The notes below the pieces were generated by a model. The model ran no database searches. It was not told where the DNA came from and worked only from the letters and a program-made list of their open reading frames with translations. A DNA stretch of 64,000 bases from Clostridia bacterium (GTDB taxonomy: Bacteria > Bacillota > Clostridia > TANB77 > CAG-508): NCBI GenBank assembly GCA_017626365.1, contig JAGAIV010000033.1, positions 124,001 through 188,000 on the forward strand. The letters run 5' to 3'. Made by a program: the position numbers and the translations under genes. Below, one piece after another: positions 8,441-18,153 of this stretch (position 1 is its first letter; every line of letters starts with the position of its first letter).

Positions 8441-8491
8441 AAAAATAAACTCCTTTCATTTTTGTATATTTTATGAAAAGAGTTTATTTTT
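8441..8491 (-). promoter_or_regulatory. Long hairpin masking the peroxiredoxin ribosome site
   Basis: Arms at 8441-8459 and 8473-8491 (19 nt each, one G-U pair) with a 13-nt loop. On the minus strand the 3' arm contains AAGGAG and a T-run next to the ATG. It is probably a terminator for the upstream gene, a translational switch, or both. Confidence 0.6.
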
Positions 8492-8510
8492 GGTTACTTA
8501 CTATTTTATA

Positions 8511-9993
8511 TTAAAGATTTTCAATAGAATGTTCATCTGAAATTATATGTTCTTTTACTTGGTCAGCTGGATTTATTTGGTCTTGATGAACTATAGGTGT
8601 ATATCCAACTTCCATTCTTTGTTTAAAATCTTTTTCTTCTGGTTTCTTTTGAATTTGAATTTCAGAAATCTCTTTATACTTTTTTTCCACATATTCTTTT
8701 TCTATTTTAGAAACTAATAATAAAAATTCTTTTGATTCTGTATTATCACTGTCCTTAAAATCGGTATTAGCAACTAATTCTCTGAGAACACATCCGTGGT
8801 TTTGCAAACGGCTTTTATAAGATAGTTGTCCCAAGCTTCCAATTCTAGCATATAAAAAAGCTAATATTTGTTTTCTATTTGGTATGTCTGGTTTTGAATT
8901 AATAATCTTAATTAATTGAAAATCACATTCTTTTATAGATGGTTTATCTGATTTATTTGGATTATCTGGATCTTTCCTTCTTTCTGTATAATTCTCAATA
9001 TCTAATTCTTTTATTTCAGATACCATATAATCTAGTATTCCATAGGAAAAACCACCACCATTACTTTGTAAAATAAAAGTATCTAATTCTTTTATTATGC
9101 TAGTCATTTGATATTTACTATTATCTACACTTTGACTTTGTGACTCGTTACAATATTGGTCTAATTCTTCTTTTATTCGTTTCCAAATTCTTTTTTCTTC
9201 TATTTTTAAATAAACAGAATATAAAGCTCCATCTTCATTATTTAAATCTAATGTTTCCATATTTTGAGCAATTTTTGCTACTGTAGCTTCATCTAATGGA
9301 ACACCTTCTTCTAAACTTTGTATATTTGCATCAATTAAAGCACTTTGAGGTACATCTTCTTGTTGTTGCATAAAGTAACATAAATTTTCTCTATCCTCGT
9401 ATGCATCTTCTGGTGTTTTAATCCTGTCTAGATGTTTCCAACGTTCTTGTAACTGAGTTCCGCAATCTGTTTGCTTCTTCTGGTGTTATAGCATTTAGGT
9501 CAATCGTCTTTTTTAATCCTTCAATATTATCATAATTTAACATATCTTTTGGCTGATATTGGCTAATAACATCTACAACACTTTCATCTAAAGTAAGTCC
9601 AGAACTTTTTTCACATATTTTTTGTAAATGTTCTATTGTTTCTTGTTTTTTTCTTTCCAAAGTAATAGGATTCTTGGCAGTTGTTACATGATTTACAGCA
9701 TCTTCTAATTTTCTCTTAATTTGTTTTAGTGAAACATCTTTTCCTCCTTGAACTGTCGCAACATTAACAACTTGTCCATCCCATTGCATTCTATAATGAT
9801 ATTGAATCTCATCATTTCCGTTTTTAATGCTAAACACTTGTACTTCTGTGCTTTTATTTGGTTCAATACTATCATTTTGAATCGTTTGTGAATAATTAAC
9901 ATTCTCTTGTACTTTTGGTTCGTTGACTACTTTGGGTGCATCAATCATGATTGGTTTCTTTTTTCCAATACCAAAAAATTCTCTCCATCCCAT
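8511..9993 (-). CDS. Unknown 493-residue protein, joined by +1 shift at CGG
   Basis: In the zero frame this is two pieces: 9993-9418 (191 residues, MGWREFFGIGKKK...) and a downstream frame usually started at 9371 (MQQQEDV...). The downstream frame is open well before that ATG and reads GTQLQERWKHLDRIKTPEDA directly after a CGG at 9460-9462. Skipping the C (TTG-C-GGA) joins them into one 493-residue protein: residues 1-177, then 316 more. No start or ribosome site precedes 9371, so the joined product is preferred. It is hydrophilic and Glu/Lys-rich with no membrane segment. I do not recognise the family. It sits downstream of the DnaB-like gene. Confidence 0.7.
9459..9462 (-). other. +1 frameshift site (unknown 493-residue protein)
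   Basis: TTG C GGA ACT. The zero frame meets CGG; the protein resumes at GGA (Gly). The zero frame stops 13 codons later. Confidence 0.7.
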
Positions 9994-10037
9994 ATGCGCT
10001 TTTCTCCTTTGTTAGAATAATCCACTTTTATTTTAAT

Positions 10038-10080
10038 ATAAAACCGTAACATAAACAATATCGTTTACATTACGGTTTTA
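10038..10080 (-). terminator. Terminator after the DnaB-like gene
   Basis: TAAAACCGTAA/TTACGGTTTTA arms with an inner ATAAAC/GTTTAC pair, followed by a moderately T-rich tract on the minus strand. Confidence 0.6.
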
Positions 10081-10111
10081 TTACATTTGTATTACTTCAT
10101 AATTTTTTATC

Positions 10112-11839
10112 CTATTTCGTTTGCTTTAACTGTACATATCCTAATTCTTCCCAGCTATTGTAAGCCAAGTTTAATCGAAATAGTAGCTTTGGTTTCGCAC
10201 CTGCTCTGTTTTTATCTACTACGCATGCATAATATCTTACATCTGGGTCTTTAAAATGTTCTAGGTTGTAGAATTTCGTATCTACTTCTTTTTCAGAATA
10301 TTCATAATCATCATAATTTTCACGATTAATTTGCTTAATTAGACATAGAGTATCTAATACTTCTTTTACAGTTCTACTAACTGCTAAATCATTAACATTT
10401 AAATTAACTGGTAAAGTTGAGCTTTCTGCTAGTTGTAATGTGGCGAAAATGAACATATTGAAGTTTTGTGCTAAGTTTGAAAGAATGGTTGCTGTTTTCT
10501 TTAGCTCTTCTCCATTTCCAATATTATCTACATCTGTTTTTAGAGTATCATAGAATACATATTCTATTTTTTCTTTGTAATAATAGTTCATAATAACTTT
10601 TCTTAATTCATCGTTTGTATGGTCTGTAATATTGATAAAATAGATAGAATTTTCCATTTCTTTATTTACCCAGTCAGTAACAGCTATTGTCTCCTTAAAT
10701 TCTGTAGATATTTTTAATAATCTTTTTACAAAATCTTTTTTTGTTTCTTTTTCTTCTTGTATAACAAATCCATTTTCATCCACTTTTACTTTTTTTGCAT
10801 CATCTGGTCTAAATTTAAATTCTAACAATTCTCCTTCTGTTTTATGAAGTTTATGTCCATGTATTTTTTGAATTTCCGGATTATTTAAAATAGTAGTAAT
10901 TAAGCAAAGTCTCATTTTTTCTTCGGACATTTCGTTAGAAATTACTAAAACTTTTTTCTTGTGAACAAATGCAGTATAGGCTGCAATATTAATTGTGAAT
11001 CTACTTTTTCCGGCATTAGATGGCATAGCAAAGGCAGTTGTCTCTCCTTTTCTAATTCCCTTAAATACACTAGATAGGATTGGAAAAGGATAATCAAGAC
11101 CATTGGTTAAGTTGTTATCTCCTTCTTCCAAAAATCTTGTTAAATCTGCATTTAAAACTGCACGTTTGAATTTATTTGTTGCATTAACTTGTTCTACTGC
11201 ACTTTCTACTTCTTCTACAGACATTTGGTGATACAATTCATAATTTGCAATTTCTACAATTTTATCTTGAATATGCTTAATTGGCACTTCCATATAATGT
11301 TTTCTTAAAGTAAATAGTTTTTTTAATTCTGTATAAACTTCTTCAATTCCATATCCAGATTCTACAGCGCTTTCCTTTACTTCATAAGCTAATTGGTCAG
11401 ATTCTTCCGTATCTCGTGGGAAATTAAATCCTTTTTTTGCAATTTCTGGTGCATAAGCTTCTCCATCTGTAAACAATACGCGTTTATATAAATTTAAAAT
11501 ATCAGGGTTTTCGAAATAGCATTCTCCAAATGTAAAATAATATTTTACGATTGCCTCTGGATTATCTAATAATAATCCAATGTAAGTTTCTTCTAATTCT
11601 TCATTTTTTAATTCTTCTGGATAAATATCTTTTTTTACTGTATTATCCTCTTCTTTTGTAGCAAATACAGAATTCAATTCTTCTCTTATATCATTTGGTA
11701 AGCTATCCATTTTTTCTAAAGCTAATTGCAAATCACCATCTGCAATTGCACTTCGAATATCCTCCAAGATTTCCTCATTTTCTTCTGTTACTGGAATACT
11801 ATTTACTAAATCCAATAACGCATTTTCCGTTTCATCCAT
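10112..11839 (-). CDS. DnaB-like helicase/ATPase of unknown role
   Basis: A 575-residue RecA-fold ATPase. About residues 255-300 read GIRKGETTAFAMPSNAGKSR, a Walker A of the DnaB helicase type, followed by VLVISNEMSEEKMRL; EYVFYDTLKTDVDN is the likely Walker B. The N-terminal part (LEETYIGLLLDNPEAI) resembles the DnaB N-terminal domain. The frame extends to 11905, but the ATG at 11837-11839 has AAAGGAG just upstream and avoids overlapping the preceding gene, so I start there. It is not in a replication-gene context; a phage- or plasmid-derived helicase paralogue is possible. No in-frame CGG. Confidence 0.7.
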   Translation of the reverse strand: MDETENALLDLVNSIPVTEENEEILEDIRSAIADGDLQLALEKMDSLPNDIREELNSVFATKEEDNTVKKDIYPEELKNEELEETYIGLLLDNPEAIVKYYFTFGECYFENPDILNLYKRVLFTDGEAYAPEIAKKGFNFPRDTEESDQLAYEVKESAVESGYGIEEVYTELKKLFTLRKHYMEVPIKHIQDKIVEIANYELYHQMSVEEVESAVEQVNATNKFKRAVLNADLTRFLEEGDNNLTNGLDYPFPILSSVFKGIRKGETTAFAMPSNAGKSRFTINIAAYTAFVHKKKVLVISNEMSEEKMRLCLITTILNNPEIQKIHGHKLHKTEGELLEFKFRPDDAKKVKVDENGFVIQEEKETKKDFVKRLLKISTEFKETIAVTDWVNKEMENSIYFINITDHTNDELRKVIMNYYYKEKIEYVFYDTLKTDVDNIGNGEELKKTATILSNLAQNFNMFIFATLQLAESSTLPVNLNVNDLAVSRTVKEVLDTLCLIKQINRENYDDYEYSEKEVDTKFYNLEHFKDPDVRYYACVVDKNRAGAKPKLLFRLNLAYNSWEELGYVQLKQTK

Positions 11840-11885
11840 CGTTTTTTCTCCTTTACTATTTTTATCGATTGTTTCAATATAATTT

Positions 11886-13433
11886 TTATAATTCATATAT
11901 ATCATTATATTTTTTATTCTTCTTATATCTTTGATATTCTAGATTTAATGGCTCTAACAATTTTTTTGCTCTATTTTTTGATAGATTCCATTCTTGAAAA
12001 CTTCTTTCTTCTTTCACATCTTGATACATATTATATAAGTAATTATTTATTTTTCGTTTATCTGTCTCATTTTTTGTTGTATGGTATAAATATACCATTT
12101 CAGAAACTGCATCTGTTCCTAAATTATTTATTAAATAATCAACATCTATTTCACGCACATATTCTCCTGGCATTTTCTCTGCTCTATTGATATTATTTTT
12201 TGCAATCATATAATCAATATTTGCAAAATTAACTATAACATACATAGTAATACCAATTATAAAATAAGACTTTAATAAATTTATTTTATTCTTTACAACA
12301 TAATAAATAGTAGGTATAATTGCAATTATTTCTGTTATTAAAATTACATATACCATTAAGCGTAAGAAAGTATAACCAAATTCACTTTCATATAAATGCA
12401 TTCTCATAAAAGCAGAAACACAAATAACAATAGTAAATAGGCACATTAGAACATTCATCCATTTGGTATATTTGCTTTTTGTTTTTTCTTTCTTCTCATT
12501 TGCATTCGTTATTAGAATAATAGCAAAATTGATAACAGTAATAAACATTAGTTGGAAGAATCCTTGTCTTGCATACTCTGCTAAATTCAAGCTAGCATTT
12601 AGGGATGCATCAGAGAATAAATATGAATATAAATAGATAAATTGTACTCCTGTAAATATTAGATATACAATATTTATAATCGTTAAAATCGTATTTATAA
12701 TTGTCGTATCAATATGAAATTTCAAAAATTCTTTTTCTTTGTATTCTCTATTAAATCCGCTATTTTTAATAATAATGTTATATAAAATACATACTAGATA
12801 AATTAATACGAGTCCAATTAGAATAATTCTTCCTATTAAATTTCCAATAAATTCACCTGTAAAAATAAATGCTATATGATGAAATACTTTGTCGAATAAA
12901 TTAGCAAATACGCCATCTGCTGATACTAATAATCCAACAATAATGAATAGTAATGGTATAGAACACAATATTCCGAGCCCTATATATTTTAGTTTTTTAT
13001 ATTGTTCTGCTTTTTCATCATTTTCTTTTTGTTTTGGTTTTGCAGCATTTTTTATTAATTTACAAGCACCTGGTATAAATTCTAAAGAACCAATTACTAG
13101 GTTAATTGACTTACCTACTAATTCACGTAACTTAAAAGTATCAATACATGCCCATACAATCATACTTGCTAATAAAACTGGAATCACAAATAAATTTACT
13201 ACATTAAAAAATGTATTATTAAAAATAAGATATGTACTACTCAATAATAAAATAGGAAATGCCAAATAAAATGCATTTGTATTTTTTACTTTGTTATGTT
13301 TTTTCAAAAAAGCTATTAATAGAAATACACTTACTACTGCAAATAGTAATACAGATATTCCTAATTCTTGCCCATAAAATAAAATGGAATGTAAAATTGC
13401 AATTAATAAGCTACCCCAAATTGCTTTTTTCAT
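11886..13433 (-). CDS. DUF4173/DUF4153-like multi-pass membrane protein
   Basis: Integral membrane protein of 515 residues with about ten hydrophobic segments and a soluble C-terminal tail of about 90 residues. The stretch YARQGFFQLMFITVINFAII is characteristic of the DUF4173 family, whose function is not established. The ATG at 13431-13433 with GGGGAG upstream is preferred to the in-frame ATG 45 bases earlier. A consensus promoter (13460-13488) precedes it, and the DnaB-like gene follows 46 bp downstream, probably co-transcribed. Confidence 0.75.
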   Translation of the reverse strand: MKKAIWGSLLIAILHSILFYGQELGISVLLFAVVSVFLLIAFLKKHNKVKNTNAFYLAFPILLLSSTYLIFNNTFFNVVNLFVIPVLLASMIVWACIDTFKLRELVGKSINLVIGSLEFIPGACKLIKNAAKPKQKENDEKAEQYKKLKYIGLGILCSIPLLFIIVGLLVSADGVFANLFDKVFHHIAFIFTGEFIGNLIGRIILIGLVLIYLVCILYNIIIKNSGFNREYKEKEFLKFHIDTTIINTILTIINIVYLIFTGVQFIYLYSYLFSDASLNASLNLAEYARQGFFQLMFITVINFAIILITNANEKKEKTKSKYTKWMNVLMCLFTIVICVSAFMRMHLYESEFGYTFLRLMVYVILITEIIAIIPTIYYVVKNKINLLKSYFIIGITMYVIVNFANIDYMIAKNNINRAEKMPGEYVREIDVDYLINNLGTDAVSEMVYLYHTTKNETDKRKINNYLYNMYQDVKEERSFQEWNLSKNRAKKLLEPLNLEYQRYKKNKKYNDIYEL

Positions 13434-13459
13434 AATATCACTCCCCTTATACATTTGAT

Positions 13460-13488
13460 ATTGTATCTTTATTTTCATTATTTGTCAA
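13460..13488 (-). promoter_or_regulatory. Promoter of the DUF4173-like gene
   Basis: TTGACA (13483-13488), 17-bp spacer, TACAAT (13460-13465) on the minus strand. Confidence 0.75.
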
Positions 13489-13493
13489 TGTCA

Positions 13494-13519
13494 AAAAAGA
13501 AGAGCAATTGCTCTTCTTT
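13494..13519 (-). terminator. Terminator after trxA
   Basis: Perfect 24-bp palindrome AAAGAAGAGCAA/TTGCTCTTCTTT followed by TTTTTT on the minus strand. Confidence 0.85.
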
Positions 13520-13524
13520 ATATA

Positions 13525-13836
13525 TTATTTTAACATTTCTAATATTTCTTTTTTGCTCCTTACTCCCACAGCTTGTTTTACTAATTTCCCATTACGAATC
13601 ACTATTAATGTTGGTATACTCATAATAGAAAATTCTTGTGCTAATTCTTGCTCTTCATCAACATTGATTTTTCCTACTTTTGCACTTTTATCTACTTCGT
13701 TTGCTACTTCATCCACTATTGGTGATACCATTTTACAAGGCCCGCACCAACTTGCCCAAAAATCTAATAGAACTGGTACATCTGATTTTAATACTTCTTC
13801 TTCAAAATTTTTACTAGTTATAGTAATAACTGACAT
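13525..13836 (-). CDS. trxA: Thioredoxin
   Basis: Cytosolic disulfide reductase of 103 residues with the active site WASWCGPCKMVSP (about residues 27-39), the structural cis-proline stretch MSIPTLIVIRNG, and full family length. A GGAGAGG site precedes the ATG. It lies 42 bp downstream of trxB, so reductase and thioredoxin form one unit. No in-frame CGG. Confidence 0.97.
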   Translation of the reverse strand: MSVITITSKNFEEEVLKSDVPVLLDFWASWCGPCKMVSPIVDEVANEVDKSAKVGKINVDEEQELAQEFSIMSIPTLIVIRNGKLVKQAVGVRSKKEILEMLK

Positions 13837-13878
13837 GATATCCTCTCCTTTTTCTTAGTTTATTCAAATGTCCTCTTT

Positions 13879-14753
13879 TTATTCATGATGCCTTAAATAT
13901 TTACCACAGGAAATACCTGCCTTTGCTCCCTCATATACAGCTTTTGAAATTTGTAACAGTCCTCCTGTACAATCTCCACAAGCATATAAACCGGAAACAT
14001 TCGTAGCCATATTCTCATCTACATTGATGGTATTATTATCGATAAATGCCCCTAGTTTTCTTGCAAAGTCTGTACTAGATGCAGTTCCGAACAGCAACAA
14101 ATATCCCATCTATTGGCACATCCATTCCTTGTTCTAGTAAAACCTTTTCTACCTTTTCATTACCTGCTATTTCTTCAATACTTCTATTTTCAATCGAAAA
14201 TGCATCTAAGGACTCATCACGATTTTCTACTATTTCTTCTCCATTTGTAAAAATTGTTACCGATTTTGCTACTGGTAAAAGAGTTCTTGCCTCTTTAATT
14301 GCATAGTCTCCTGCCCCTAGTACTGCGACATTTTTGTTTTTATAAAAAAACGCATCGCATATTGCGCAATAGCTAACACCTTTCCCTTCAAATTCTTTGA
14401 TTCCTCTTATTTTAGGCATATTTCTGTTTGTTCCCGTTGCTAGAATAACAGTTTTTGCTTTATAGATATTATTTCTTGTTTCAACTATAAAATATTCTTC
14501 TTTTTCTATTGATAATACTTCATCTGTTTCAATTAAAATGCCTAATCGATTTGCTTGTTCTAAGCCTTGTTTTAGCAATTCTTTTCCAGTAATCGTATTT
14601 GCAAATCCGTAATAGTTATCAATCGCCTTTGTTTTTTCCAAAGCTCCTCCGTCTTTTCCTATTACTAATACATTGCAGTTTGCTCTTTTTAAATAAATAG
14701 CTGCCGATATTCCGTGCCGGTCCTTTTCCTATGATGATTGAATCATAAATCAT
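13879..14753 (-). CDS. trxB: Thioredoxin reductase, requiring two +1 shifts at CGG
   Basis: FAD/NADPH enzyme that reduces thioredoxin. From the ATG at 14751-14753 (GAGG upstream) the frame reads MIYDSIIIGKGPA and meets CGG (14712-14714); skipping C gives GISAAIYLKRANCNVLVIGK, the conserved FAD-binding GPAG..AAIY motif. It then runs through GKGVSYCAICDAFF (redox Cys pair near 127-130) and VAVLGAGDYAIKEA to GIFVAV, meets CGG (14087-14089), and again skipping C gives GTASSTDFARKLGAFI and ACGDCTGGLLQISKA. The joined protein is 290 residues, slightly short but complete. Two independent +1 events, each restoring a conserved glycine, argue against random decay. Its partner trxA follows. Confidence 0.9.
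14086..14089 (-). other. +1 frameshift site 2 of trxB
   Basis: GTT C GGA ACT. Zero frame would read Arg-Asn-Cys-Ile-stop; +1 frame gives the conserved VAV-GTASSTDF. Confidence 0.85.
14711..14714 (-). other. +1 frameshift site 1 of trxB
   Basis: GCA C GGA ATA at codon 14. The +1 frame restores GPA-GISAAIYL of the FAD site. Confidence 0.88.
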
Positions 14754-14781
14754 ATTTTTATCGCCTCTTCATTTCATCATA

Positions 14782-16509
14782 TTATTGAAGTTCTTCAATT
14801 ATCACATTTTCATCAATTTCAAAATATTGTTTTACTACTTCTTCTACCCAATCAATACCAACAAAAGAAGTAAAACCATATTGTTCTTTTTCTGGTGCTT
14901 TTAAATATAACGTGTTTTCACTATTTCCGTGTTTTTTAAATTCTTCAATCAATTGTATATTTTGGTAATATATTTCTTCATTTTCTTTATAACCTGCTAC
15001 CATCTGTTTATAAGAAATAAGTGCTAAAATTGTAAAAGTTAAGATGAAGATAATTAGTTGTAATTTATTAGATTGTTCTTCATTCTTTGTTTCTTGTAAG
15101 TTGTAAAAAATAATATAAGTTAAACTAATGATAACTCCTAATTTTAGTTCAAACATAGTTGCAAATATCATAGCAATAACCCAAATCATATTAATTTTAT
15201 ATTTTGCAATCATTGCTACTAAAAGGGCAATTACAATCCATAATAGATATACTGTAATGAAAGTAGTTCGTAATGGACTATATGGAGATAAGACCATCAT
15301 TGCTTGACCTAATAATGCACATGTTACTAATATTACTAATAATGGATTCTTTTCCTTATAACTAATGTAATAGGATAAAATAACTATAAACAACATAGCC
15401 CCAGCTGTAATAACATATGGAACTAATAATGTTAATCGAAATGTTCCATTTTGAATATGACTTAATATTGGTTCAAATCTAAAAATACTATTTGTAATAA
15501 TTAAATTATAGTCACACCCTATGCTAATAGCAAAATTTAAAATCATAAAAATTAATAAGATTACAGACATTATCTTTACACTATTTGCTACTAATTTGTT
15601 TTTTTCTTTGCTAACTAATTTCATTGAAATTAAACTGATGAATCCTATTACAATATATAAATAAAAAGGCATACTTGCAAATCGATAAGTTTGATAATTA
15701 AATAGTAAATTCCATACTGAATCCATTCTATAAAATATTTTTTCAAACAAATTGTAATTTGCAAATTCTGGAAAACTTTCTATCATTCTTGCATTGTTTC
15801 CAGGAGCTAAATAGTATACCAAAAATCCTACTATTCCCATACATGCAGATATTAAATAAATCGACTTTATTTTTTCTTTATTAATAAATTTTACCCATAA
15901 TAATAAAACAATGGACACAATTACAGTAATCGCGCCTGCTTGTGGCCCAGTCCATCCTGCAAAAAAAGCAACAATTGGTAATAAAATATAATCATATTTT
16001 TTATTCTTAGTTTTCATAATTAATCTAGAATATAAATAATAGAAATAGATAAATAATTGAAATGCAGTTAATACATAGGCTATATTTCCATCAAGCCAAT
16101 ATAAGGTTTGAGAAGAAATGTATATATTAAGAGCATATGCGCAAGTCCATAGAATAATTGCTATAATCCCTTTATTGATTTTGAATTTAGATGATATCAT
16201 GCGAACTGCTAAAATAATTGTAATAGCAATCATTAAGCAATTTAGTATTTTCCATACATTTAATGGAACAAAAAATAGTAAAATAACAATAAGAGGTGTT
16301 GGACCACCTCCCCAATTCATATAGTTAAATGCTAAATGTTTAATGGCTCCTTCCATACCTTCTTTTGCAATATTTCCTAAAAACAAATCATCTGCATATA
16401 ATACAACATGACTCATCTGTATCATAAACATAGCACAACCTATTATCATAACAGCTACATACAATTTGTTTTGTTTAATATATTCTAATATCTTATTGAT
16501 TCGTTCCAT
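14782..16509 (-). CDS. Multi-pass membrane protein, DUF6056-like (possible GT-C transferase)
   Basis: A 575-residue membrane protein with about 12 hydrophobic segments and a short soluble C-terminus. The N-terminal MSHVVLYADDLFLGN, with an acidic pair in the first outer loop, resembles GT-C polyprenyl-phosphate-sugar transferases and the DUF6056 group. It follows a GtrB-like GT2 and a small flippase pair in the same operon. In GtrABC-type systems those load and flip a sugar that a membrane protein then attaches to the surface polymer, so that role is inferred here. A GGGGGA site precedes the ATG. Confidence 0.6.
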   Translation of the reverse strand: MERINKILEYIKQNKLYVAVMIIGCAMFMIQMSHVVLYADDLFLGNIAKEGMEGAIKHLAFNYMNWGGGPTPLIVILLFFVPLNVWKILNCLMIAITIILAVRMISSKFKINKGIIAIILWTCAYALNIYISSQTLYWLDGNIAYVLTAFQLFIYFYYLYSRLIMKTKNKKYDYILLPIVAFFAGWTGPQAGAITVIVSIVLLLWVKFINKEKIKSIYLISACMGIVGFLVYYLAPGNNARMIESFPEFANYNLFEKIFYRMDSVWNLLFNYQTYRFASMPFYLYIVIGFISLISMKLVSKEKNKLVANSVKIMSVILLIFMILNFAISIGCDYNLIITNSIFRFEPILSHIQNGTFRLTLLVPYVITAGAMLFIVILSYYISYKEKNPLLVILVTCALLGQAMMVLSPYSPLRTTFITVYLLWIVIALLVAMIAKYKINMIWVIAMIFATMFELKLGVIISLTYIIFYNLQETKNEEQSNKLQLIIFILTFTILALISYKQMVAGYKENEEIYYQNIQLIEEFKKHGNSENTLYLKAPEKEQYGFTSFVGIDWVEEVVKQYFEIDENVIIEELQ

Positions 16510-16520
16510 TTTATCCCCCT

Positions 16521-16856
16521 TTAACCGATGGAAGCAATTATAATTCCTGCTACAATCATGATAATTCCAATTGCTTTGCTTTTTGTAATTTTTTCTCTAA
16601 ATAAAAAATAGCTAAGAATTGCTATAATAATATAACTAATTGATTCAATCACAACTCCTGTCGATAGATTCAAATTCTTATAAGCAATCATAGTTAATAA
16701 TGTCGATATCAATAACAAAATATAAGCTATTATTACATATTTATTAAAATATTCCTGCCATTTATTTTGTTTAGTCTGATTCGCACTCTTTTTTAATAAT
16801 ATTTGACTTGTAGAAGCTATACAAACAGATAATATAAATATTAGAACTGATTTCAT
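16521..16856 (-). CDS. SMR/EamA-type small membrane protein (flippase subunit 2)
   Basis: 111 residues with four hydrophobic segments, of the small multidrug resistance/EamA size. It starts MKSVLIFILSVCIASTSQIL at an ATG (16854-16856) that overlaps the stop of the previous small gene (ATGA), with AAGGAG upstream. The longer open frame to 16979 lies inside that gene and is not used. The two unequal SMR proteins following a GtrB-like transferase resemble the ArnE/ArnF heterodimeric flippase. These are two genes, not one broken gene. Confidence 0.75.
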   Translation of the reverse strand: MKSVLIFILSVCIASTSQILLKKSANQTKQNKWQEYFNKYVIIAYILLLISTLLTMIAYKNLNLSTGVVIESISYIIIAILSYFLFREKITKSKAIGIIMIVAGIIIASIG

Positions 16857-17215
16857 CTTTCTTGGTTCTCCTTTTCTTTCATCATAAATACAATTCCAGC
16901 TATTACAAGCACGCTTCCTATAATCATACCAATTGTTATCTTCTCTTGAAAGAATATCATCCCAAAAAGAATTCCCCATACAATTGTTATCCCTTTGTTA
17001 CTAAAGGCTACTGTTAATTCCATTCTTTTTAATACCTGTTGCCAAATAATAGCATATATTCCTAGCATACATAAGCTTAATCCATAGAAAAATAAGGTAT
17101 GCCAAATTGATTGGGCATTATATACCGCCCACTTTGAGCATAAAGAACTTAAAGAATAAATCAAAAATGCAATTTCCAATAATGCAATATTTTTTATGTT
17201 AGCTTTCTTTTTCAT
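16853..17215 (-). CDS. SMR/EamA-type small membrane protein (flippase subunit 1)
   Basis: 120 residues, four hydrophobic segments, basic N-terminus MKKKANIKNIALLEIAFLIY. The last transmembrane segments (VWGILFGMIFFQEKITIGMI) carry the F-x-E-x-I motif usual in EamA/SMR transporters. It overlaps the GT2 gene by 17 bp upstream and the second SMR gene by 4 bp downstream, so the three are translationally coupled. It is probably one half of a heterodimeric flippase for polyprenyl-phosphate-linked sugar. Confidence 0.75.
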   Translation of the reverse strand: MKKKANIKNIALLEIAFLIYSLSSLCSKWAVYNAQSIWHTLFFYGLSLCMLGIYAIIWQQVLKRMELTVAFSNKGITIVWGILFGMIFFQEKITIGMIIGSVLVIAGIVFMMKEKENQER

Positions 17216-18140
17216 TTTTTACTACCTTTCTTATTACATATTGTGGATTATTATTAATTGATATATATATTCTTCCCACGTATTCTCCTATTAATCCTAA
17301 AATAAAAGTAATAACAGCTCCAATAATTAATAACAATATAATCATTGAAGTCCATCCCATTGGCACAGCTGGATTCATTATTTTATTAATAACAAGTGCA
17401 ATAGTTGCAATAATTCCAATCACAATAAATAAAACTGAAAAAAATATAGCGATTCTAAGTGGTTTAACAGAAAAATTAGTAAATCCATTTACCCATAAGC
17501 TAAATAGTTTTTTAATTGTATATTGTGATTTTCCGACTTCTCTTTCTTTATGGTTTACTGTAACATTTTTAATTTTATTAGTAGCTCGTAAAACTAATCC
17601 TTCCATATAAGGATATGGATTTCTGTAGGTAATAATCTCATCTTTTATATAACTTCTCATGGCAAAAAAACTTGAGATATATAAATCTTTTGGTTTATTT
17701 AATAACACCTGTGCCATCATACTATTAACTATACTTCCAAAATTTCTGAAAGTATTATGCTTCTTTTCTTCATATTTTGCATATACAACATCTGTATTCT
17801 CATCTAGAGCATCAATTAATTTTGTTACTTCTTCTGGTGGAGTTTGTCCATCGTCATCTAAACATATAATAATATCTCCATTAGATTGGTTTAGTCCTGC
17901 CATAATAGCACTATGTTGTCCAAAATTTCTAGTAAAATCAATTGCTGTTACATGATTGTTTTTACTTGCAATTTGTTCAATTGTTCTAAATGTATTATCT
18001 TTTGAACCATCATTAACTAAAATTACTTCTGTTTCGTATTCTTTTAATTGTTTTTCTATTACTTGTTCTAATTTTTCAACTGTATTACTAACATACTTTT
18101 CAGAATTATAACATGGTATTACAAATGAAATTTTTTGCAT
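17199..18140 (-). CDS. GtrB/ArnC-like GT2 glycosyltransferase
   Basis: 313 residues. The GT2 domain at the N-terminus shows VIPCYNSEKYV, VNDGSKDNT, DFTRNFGQHSAIMAGL and ICLDDDGQTPPEE (metal-binding DDD), followed by two C-terminal transmembrane segments ending in GEYVGRIYISINNNPQYVIR. This is the classic layout of polyprenyl-phosphate glycosyltransferases (GtrB, ArnC, DPM1-like), which move a sugar from a nucleotide donor to undecaprenyl phosphate on the cytoplasmic face. The downstream SMR pair would flip the product. Confidence 0.85.
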   Translation of the reverse strand: MQKISFVIPCYNSEKYVSNTVEKLEQVIEKQLKEYETEVILVNDGSKDNTFRTIEQIASKNNHVTAIDFTRNFGQHSAIMAGLNQSNGDIIICLDDDGQTPPEEVTKLIDALDENTDVVYAKYEEKKHNTFRNFGSIVNSMMAQVLLNKPKDLYISSFFAMRSYIKDEIITYRNPYPYMEGLVLRATNKIKNVTVNHKEREVGKSQYTIKKLFSLWVNGFTNFSVKPLRIAIFFSVLFIVIGIIATIALVINKIMNPAVPMGWTSMIILLLIIGAVITFILGLIGEYVGRIYISINNNPQYVIRKVVKNEKES

Positions 18141-18153
18141 CTTTATTCTCCTT

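Noticed and set aside
16521..17215. The overlapping 152- and 120-residue frames as a third type of frameshifted gene
   Set aside because: They are two complete SMR-size proteins with an ATGA overlap and a separate ribosome site, as in ArnE/ArnF pairs; no CGG is involved.
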